A stretch of DNA of 64,000 nucleotides, taken from IMG/VR virus record IMGVR_UViG_3300025127_000013, positions 62,001 to 126,000 of that record. One strand, 5' to 3'. The stretch is from a virus. The notes below the pieces were generated by a model. The model saw only the letters and a program-made list of their open reading frames with translations. It had not been told where the DNA came from and searched no databases. Made by a program: the position numbers and the translations under genes. Of this stretch, positions 59,742 to 64,000 are shown in pieces (position 1 is the stretch's first letter; each line of letters begins with the position of its first letter).

Positions 59742-59762
59742 AATCAGTCGGAGGGTTTTTTT
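59723..59762 (+). terminator. uvsX terminator whose 3' arm is the next ribosome site
   Basis: Stem CCCTCCGA (59723-59730) with TCGGAGGG (59749-59756), extendable by four pairs with wobbles, then six T residues and the ATG at 59763. GGAGGG of the 3' arm is also the Shine-Dalgarno site of the next gene. Confidence 0.8.
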
Positions 59763-59963
59763 ATGAAGAAAACACACCATGATATTTGTGGTGCTTGTGA
59801 AAAGGTGCCGCTTGACTGGACACCAAATGAATTTCCTCAGCCCGGGGAAATAGCTGAGAGGATATTATCAAAAAATCCTGAATGGGCTAAATTGCATTAC
59901 ATGATTTCAATGGCTATTTCAAGACGAGACAAATTATGGAGAGAATATTATGAAAACAGATAA
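59763..59963 (+). CDS. Small hypothetical protein, 66 aa
   Basis: The start is ATG 59763, six bases after GGAGGG; an in-frame TTG at 59712 lies upstream of the promoter and is rejected. It begins Lys-Lys-Thr-His-His-Asp-Ile-Cys-Gly-Ala-Cys-Glu-Lys, a possible metal site of two Cys and two His, then a Pro-rich turn and a helical Trp/Arg-rich end. It overlaps the exonuclease gene by 14 bp and is first in its transcription unit. Unknown function, possibly a regulator or cofactor of the exonuclease. Confidence 0.65.
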   Translation: MKKTHHDICGACEKVPLDWTPNEFPQPGEIAERILSKNPEWAKLHYMISMAISRRDKLWREYYENR

Positions 59964-60921
59964 GAAAAGAGTTATTGTTATTGATGCACTTAACATGTTC
60001 TTAAGAGCTTATATTGTGGATCCTTCATTGTCAACTAACGGTGATCCCATTGGTGGTATTAAAGGATCCTTTAAGATTCTTCAAAAGCTTGTAAGAATGA
60101 CCAAGCCAGATTCTGTTGTTATTGTTTGGGATGGCCCAAATGGTTCCCGCAAACGGCGGAGTATGGATAAGAACTACAAGTCTGGCCGTAAGCCCTTACG
60201 GTTAAATCGTTCTGTGCAGAACCTTACCGAAGACGAGATTTTACAAAATAAGATATGGCAGCAAAGCAGGACAATTGATTATATCAACCAGATGCCCATT
60301 GTTCAGATAATGATCCCAGAGGTCGAAGCTGATGATGTCATAGCATATGTTACTAGAATGAGTCATTACGATGGTTGGCAAAAGGTTATTATCTCAAACG
60401 ATAAGGATTTTTTGCAGCTTTGTGATGAGGACACCATTCTGTATCGTCCAACAGTCGATGAGGTCATGAATACCAAGAGAGTAATTGAAACATTTGGTGT
60501 TCACCCTTCTAATATGGCTTTGGCTCGCTCTATTATCGGCGATTCATCGGACAATCTGCCCGGTATCAAGGGTGCTGGTGTGACATCTGTCAAAAAGAGA
60601 TTGTCATTTTTAGCATCTGAGAAAGATTATACGATTGATGATGTGATATTATTCTGTGAAAATGCAGATAGTAAGCTAAAATTCTTCACAAATATTATTG
60701 ACGGTCGCCAAGTGATCGAACATAATTACAAAATGATGCAACTCTATTCTCCTCAACTTTCGATTCAATCTAAGAAGTTTGTTGACAATGCAATAGAGAA
60801 CTTTGAATGTAATTTCAACCAGTTAGAAATCTATCGGAAAATGATGGAAGATGGATTCGGTGAACTGAACTGGGAAGACTTAAAAACAAATATGAATCGA
60901 ATTAAAATTGATTGTTTCTAA
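59950..60921 (+). CDS. 5'-3' exonuclease / flap endonuclease (T4 RNase H-like)
   Basis: A 323-residue FEN-family nuclease. Conserved acidic motifs are visible: Val-Ile-Asp-Ala-Leu-Asn-Met-Phe near the N-terminus, Val-Trp-Asp-Gly, Pro-Glu-Val-Glu-Ala-Asp-Asp (two metal ligands), Ser-Asn-Asp-Lys-Asp-Phe, and Gly-Asp-Ser-Ser-Asp-Asn-Leu-Pro-Gly-Ile-Lys-Gly-Ala-Gly, the helix-hairpin-helix with its ligands. Length equals T4 RNase H (305) closely. It removes RNA primers and flaps on the lagging strand, needed because the short polymerase here has no such domain. Confidence 0.9.
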   Translation: MKTDKKRVIVIDALNMFLRAYIVDPSLSTNGDPIGGIKGSFKILQKLVRMTKPDSVVIVWDGPNGSRKRRSMDKNYKSGRKPLRLNRSVQNLTEDEILQNKIWQQSRTIDYINQMPIVQIMIPEVEADDVIAYVTRMSHYDGWQKVIISNDKDFLQLCDEDTILYRPTVDEVMNTKRVIETFGVHPSNMALARSIIGDSSDNLPGIKGAGVTSVKKRLSFLASEKDYTIDDVILFCENADSKLKFFTNIIDGRQVIEHNYKMMQLYSPQLSIQSKKFVDNAIENFECNFNQLEIYRKMMEDGFGELNWEDLKTNMNRIKIDCF

Positions 60922-60922
60922 G

Positions 60923-60950
60923 TTGACTTTACAGAAAACTCAGTTATACT
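60923..60950 (+). promoter_or_regulatory. Sigma70-type promoter for the helicase-nrdJ unit
   Basis: TTGACT at 60923-60928, a 16-bp spacer and TATACT at 60945-60950, right after the exonuclease stop; start near 60957. Confidence 0.7.
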
Positions 60951-60971
60951 TATTAATTCACGGGAGCAACT

Positions 60972-62375
60972 TTGCAAAGTAAGCCTAATTTCGCAGACTA
61001 TGGTAAATCATTTCAAGAAAACCTAGTTCAACTGATTTACCAAGATCGACCGTTTGCGGATCAGATTACTGAGGTACTGGATCTAAATTTTTTAGAACTG
61101 GAATACCTGCGAGTATTTTCACGAAAAATAGTTAGTTATCGTGACAAGTACGGCTCACATCCATCTGCGAATGCTGTTGCATCAATCCTGAACACTGAGT
61201 TAGAGGACGAAGATGAGATTGTCAGATTACAGGTAAAAGAATATTTTACCAAGATTCTGACAAAAGATATTGATGGTGATGCTGACTATGTTAAAGAAAC
61301 TTCACTGGATTTCTGCAGAAAACAAAATCTGAAAGAAGCAATGATGAAGTCTGTTGGCTTGCTTCAGTCCTGCTCCTTCGATGAGATATCCAAGATTATA
61401 AATGATTCACTTGTATTGGGTTCCGAAAATAATTTTGGTCATGACTATCTTGCTGACTTTGAAGAGAGATACAAGCCCCGCTTCAGAAAGCCAGTAACAA
61501 CCGGTTGGGACGATATTGATAAGATATGTGGCGGCGGTCTCGGCCGCCAAGAATTGGGTGTTGTGGTGGCTCCTACAGGAGCCGGCAAATCAATGGTGTT
61601 GGTGCATTTAGGAGCCCAAGCGATATTGGAGGGCAAGACTGTTGTGCATTACACTCTTGAACTTCAAGACACTGTAGTTGCCTCTAGATATGACAGTTGT
61701 ATTACTGGTTTCCCACTCTCTAATCTCTTGTCATTCAAAGAAGAGATTTACGAATCTGTTAAAGATATTGAGGGCAGACTTATAGTAAAAGAGTATCCGA
61801 CAAAATCAGCCTCAACAAACAGCATTCGATCACACCTCACCAAACTTAAAAAAAGAGGAACCGTTCCGGGCATGATTATTGTTGATTATGCTGATTTGCT
61901 CAAGCCTGTGGTTATTAGAAAAGAAAAAAGAGCTGAACTTGAGTCAATATATGAGGAACTGAGAGCCTTATCTACAGAATTTGAGTGCCCTATTTGGACT
62001 GCTTCGCAAACTAACCGTTCTGGTTTGAATGCTGAAGTGATTACAATGGAGCAGATTTCCGAAGCATTTAATAAATGCTTTGTGGCGGATTTTATTATGT
62101 CCGTGTCCCGCACTGTTGAGGACAAACAAAATAATACTGGTAAGATTTTTATTGCAAAAAATCGTAACGGACCCGATGGGATGATATATAATATCTTTAT
62201 GGACACTTCTAATGTAAAAATCAGGGTGCTACCTAAGTCTAATACAATCATACCAACCAATACAGGACAACAACCTCCTGTGGCGAGTAATCCAACTTCT
62301 CTAACTCCGAAAGAACAAAGAGAAGTTTTACAAGACAAATATGCTAAATTCAGAAAACTAAAAAGGAAAAAATAA
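60972..62375 (+). CDS. dnaB: Replicative DNA helicase (DnaB/gp41-type)
   Basis: The start is TTG 60972, five bases after GGGAG. The 467-residue product has an N-terminal helical domain (about 1-150) and a RecA-type C-terminal domain: Thr-Gly-Trp-Asp-Asp-Ile-Asp, Walker A Ala-Pro-Thr-Gly-Ala-Gly-Lys-Ser (about 201-208), Tyr-Thr-Leu-Glu-Leu, Walker B Ile-Ile-Val-Asp-Tyr-Ala-Asp-Leu (about 300) and Ala-Ser-Gln-Thr-Asn-Arg. Length fits T4 gp41 (475). It unwinds DNA at the fork and partners the primase at 10854. A basic Lys/Arg tail ends the protein. Confidence 0.92.
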   Translation: MQSKPNFADYGKSFQENLVQLIYQDRPFADQITEVLDLNFLELEYLRVFSRKIVSYRDKYGSHPSANAVASILNTELEDEDEIVRLQVKEYFTKILTKDIDGDADYVKETSLDFCRKQNLKEAMMKSVGLLQSCSFDEISKIINDSLVLGSENNFGHDYLADFEERYKPRFRKPVTTGWDDIDKICGGGLGRQELGVVVAPTGAGKSMVLVHLGAQAILEGKTVVHYTLELQDTVVASRYDSCITGFPLSNLLSFKEEIYESVKDIEGRLIVKEYPTKSASTNSIRSHLTKLKKRGTVPGMIIVDYADLLKPVVIRKEKRAELESIYEELRALSTEFECPIWTASQTNRSGLNAEVITMEQISEAFNKCFVADFIMSVSRTVEDKQNNTGKIFIAKNRNGPDGMIYNIFMDTSNVKIRVLPKSNTIIPTNTGQQPPVASNPTSLTPKEQREVLQDKYAKFRKLKRKK

Positions 62376-62378
62376 ATA

Positions 62379-64000
62379 ATGAGAACTTTAAGCACCATCA
62401 GAAAATTCAGATTGTCCGATTCCTTCGTGGAACCATACAAAACCGCAGAGGTACCTTGGGGCCCGCTCGGTTATGTAACTTTTAAAAGAACTTATGCCCG
62501 TAGGCTGAGTGAAATCGAACCAGATGCCACTGGCACAGAAGAATGGTGGCAAACATGCCGCCGTGTTATTGAAGGTATGTTCAATATTCAGAAGGAGCAT
62601 GTCGTCGGCCTTGGCCTTGAGTGGAACGATAATAAGGCCCAGAAAACAGCAAAGGATGCTTTTGATCGCCTCTTTAATTTGAAGTGGACCCCACCCGGCC
62701 GCGGCTTATGGATGATGGGCACTAAATTTGTTGAGGAGCGAACAGGAGCAGCTTTGTTTAATTGTGCCTTTCGTTCTACTCAAGACATTGATCGAAAAGG
62801 CGGCTACATTTTTTCTTGGATTATGGATGCTTTAATGGTCGGTGTCGGTGTTGGTTTTGATACCAAGGGTGCTGGCACCATCACCATCAAAGAGCCAACA
62901 TATACTAATGACACACATGTTATTGATGATTCTCGCGAGGGCTGGGTCAACTCCGTTCATATTCTGCTTGATGGGTTTTTTCACGGTGCTAATGTTCCGA
63001 AGTTTGATTACTCTAATATTAGACCAGAGGGTGCCCCAATTCTTGGTTTTGGTGGCACCTCATCCGGTGCAGGACCACTTATTGAGCTTCATGACAATTT
63101 AACAGAGCTATATTCTGGCAAGATCGGAGAGCCTATATCCTCTGTGGATATCGTAGACACAGAAAATTTAATTGGTCGTTGTGTCGTAGCTGGGAATGTT
63201 CGTCGCTCTGCAGCCCTTGCGATTGGCGAACATGACGACATTCGTTATCTCGAAATGAAAAATGATCAAGAAAAACTGTATCACCACCGGTGGGGCTCCA
63301 ACAACTCATTTAATGCTGAAGTTGGAATGGATTATGAATGGCATGCCGAACAGTCACAAAACAATGGTGAACCGGGTTATATTTGGCTTGAGAATGCCCG
63401 TGCATTTGGCCGGATGAAAGACGGAGTGAATTATGATGATGCAGAGGTCATGGGCTTCAATCCTTGTGTTGAACAAAGTCTTCACAATGCTGAAATGTGT
63501 TGTCTCGTTGAGACCTTTCCTGCAAAGCATGAAGACTATGAAGATTATGTAAAAACACTTAAGTGTGCTTATCTTTATGGCAAAACTGTCACCCTTGTTA
63601 ACACCCATTGGCCTGAAACAAATGCTAAGATGCTTAAGAACCGTCGAATCGGCCTGTCTCAATCAGGAATTGTACAAGCTTTCAATAAGCACGGCCGCCG
63701 CTCAATGATGGAATGGTGTGACGATGCATACGACTATGTTCGCGAATTAGATACGGAATATTCCAATTGGCTGTGTGTTCCTAGATCTATTAAGATGACA
63801 TCTATAAAACCATCTGGTACTGTTTCCCTTCTTAATGGCTCAACCCCCGGTATTCATTTTCCAGAAAGTGAATTTTATATTCGTCGTATTAGATTTTCCA
63901 ACTCTTCTCCAATCGTACCACAGCTACAGGAAGCTGGTTACAGAACTGAGAAAGACAAATACTCGCCCAACACCACTGTTGTTGAGTTTCCGATCCATGA
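62379..64000 (+). CDS. nrdJ: Class II (adenosylcobalamin) ribonucleotide reductase, 3'-partial
   Basis: It starts at ATG 62379, 3 bp after the helicase stop, and stays open to the window end (540 codons seen). It matches monomeric ribonucleoside-triphosphate reductase of the Lactobacillus type: Trp-Gly-Pro-Leu-Gly-Tyr-Val-Thr-Phe-Lys-Arg-Thr-Tyr-Ala-Arg, Pro-Gly-Arg-Gly-Leu-Trp, Phe-Asn-Cys129, Gly-Gly-Thr-Ser-Ser-Gly, Val-Ala-Gly-Asn-Val-Arg-Arg-Ser and His-His-Arg-Trp-Gly-Ser-Asn-Asn. The radical Cys363 and Glu365 (Asn-Pro-Cys-Val-Glu) and the redox Cys374 keep the spacing of the well-studied enzyme (Cys408, Glu410, Cys419). It makes deoxynucleotides without oxygen dependence but needs host vitamin B12. 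Confidence 0.92.
   Translation, partial: MRTLSTIRKFRLSDSFVEPYKTAEVPWGPLGYVTFKRTYARRLSEIEPDATGTEEWWQTCRRVIEGMFNIQKEHVVGLGLEWNDNKAQKTAKDAFDRLFNLKWTPPGRGLWMMGTKFVEERTGAALFNCAFRSTQDIDRKGGYIFSWIMDALMVGVGVGFDTKGAGTITIKEPTYTNDTHVIDDSREGWVNSVHILLDGFFHGANVPKFDYSNIRPEGAPILGFGGTSSGAGPLIELHDNLTELYSGKIGEPISSVDIVDTENLIGRCVVAGNVRRSAALAIGEHDDIRYLEMKNDQEKLYHHRWGSNNSFNAEVGMDYEWHAEQSQNNGEPGYIWLENARAFGRMKDGVNYDDAEVMGFNPCVEQSLHNAEMCCLVETFPAKHEDYEDYVKTLKCAYLYGKTVTLVNTHWPETNAKMLKNRRIGLSQSGIVQAFNKHGRRSMMEWCDDAYDYVRELDTEYSNWLCVPRSIKMTSIKPSGTVSLLNGSTPGIHFPESEFYIRRIRFSNSSPIVPQLQEAGYRTEKDKYSPNTTVVEFPIH

Noticed and set aside
59712-59762. N-terminal extension of the 66-aa gene from TTG 59712
   Set aside because: It would run through the promoter and terminator; ATG 59763 has a perfect ribosome site.
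1-64000. CRISPR arrays, insertion sequences, integrase, attachment sites
   Set aside because: No regularly spaced repeats, transposase-like or integrase-like sequences were seen on either strand.

Overview
This window is part of the genome of a large tailed phage with a contractile tail, related at virion level to the T4 superfamily (terminase, portal, prohead protease, HK97-type capsid, sheath and tube all recognisable). It is A+T-rich (about 37-38% G+C by eye), and every gene I accept, about 60, lies on the + strand with ATGA or TAATG overlaps or very short gaps. The first gene enters from the left edge and the last runs off the right edge, so the genome is longer than 64 kb. I see no integrase, repressor, transposon, CRISPR or tRNA, so it looks strictly lytic. 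I cannot name the host; the gene style (phage bS21, cobalamin-type ribonucleotide reductase, many small virion proteins) is typical of aquatic or marine myoviruses.

Layout. 1-8.8 kb: tail or baseplate-peripheral structural genes. 8.8-13.1 kb: nucleic-acid genes (RuvC-like resolvase, UV-damage endonuclease, primase) plus small unknowns. 13.1-17.6 kb: a promoter, a 31-aa hydrophobic peptide, a single-chain Mre11-Rad50 (SbcD-SbcC) fusion and an FtsZ/tubulin-like GTPase. 17.6-21.3 kb: small genes, including a putative holin, two spanin-like coiled-coil membrane proteins and proteins with a shared basic N-terminal helix. 21.3-28.4 kb: terminase, portal, head-core genes, prohead protease, and a ribosomal protein bS21 homologue. 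28.4-35.2 kb: a family of fibre-like proteins with related C-terminal domains. 35.3-42.2 kb: scaffold, major capsid, decoration and neck proteins. 42.3-55.6 kb: sheath, tube, T4_baseplate-like chaperone with a likely frameshift extension, tape measure and baseplate. 55.6-64 kb: replication genes: a short family A DNA polymerase, a divergent tubulin-fold-like protein, gp32-like SSB, UvsX/RecA, 5' exonuclease, DnaB-type helicase and class II ribonucleotide reductase.

Two promoter classes are visible. Replication transcription units start with sigma70-type sites (TTGACA/T, 16-17 bp, TATAAT-like) at 9.67, 13.15, 57.63, 59.71 and 60.92 kb. Virion units instead carry a recurrent TACTATTTATA motif shortly before the gene, with no -35 box, which I propose as the late promoter. 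Rho-independent terminators follow the fibre gene at 32 kb, the capsid gene, the decoration gene, the tail chaperone and uvsX.

Most notable: (1) the reading finds no CCAGG or CCTGG, and Pro-Gly pairs use CCC or CCG, pointing to strong CCWGG avoidance; GCGC also seems avoided. (2) There are two tubulin-fold candidates, one canonical and one that has lost the GTP signature. (3) Mre11 and Rad50 are fused. (4) At least four small proteins share an N-terminal helix ending in a T4-type prohead-protease site, a possible capsid-targeting tag. (5) There is a candidate +1/-2 frameshift at a T7 run between tube and tape measure. (6) At 59.7 kb one hairpin serves as terminator, promoter and ribosome-binding site.
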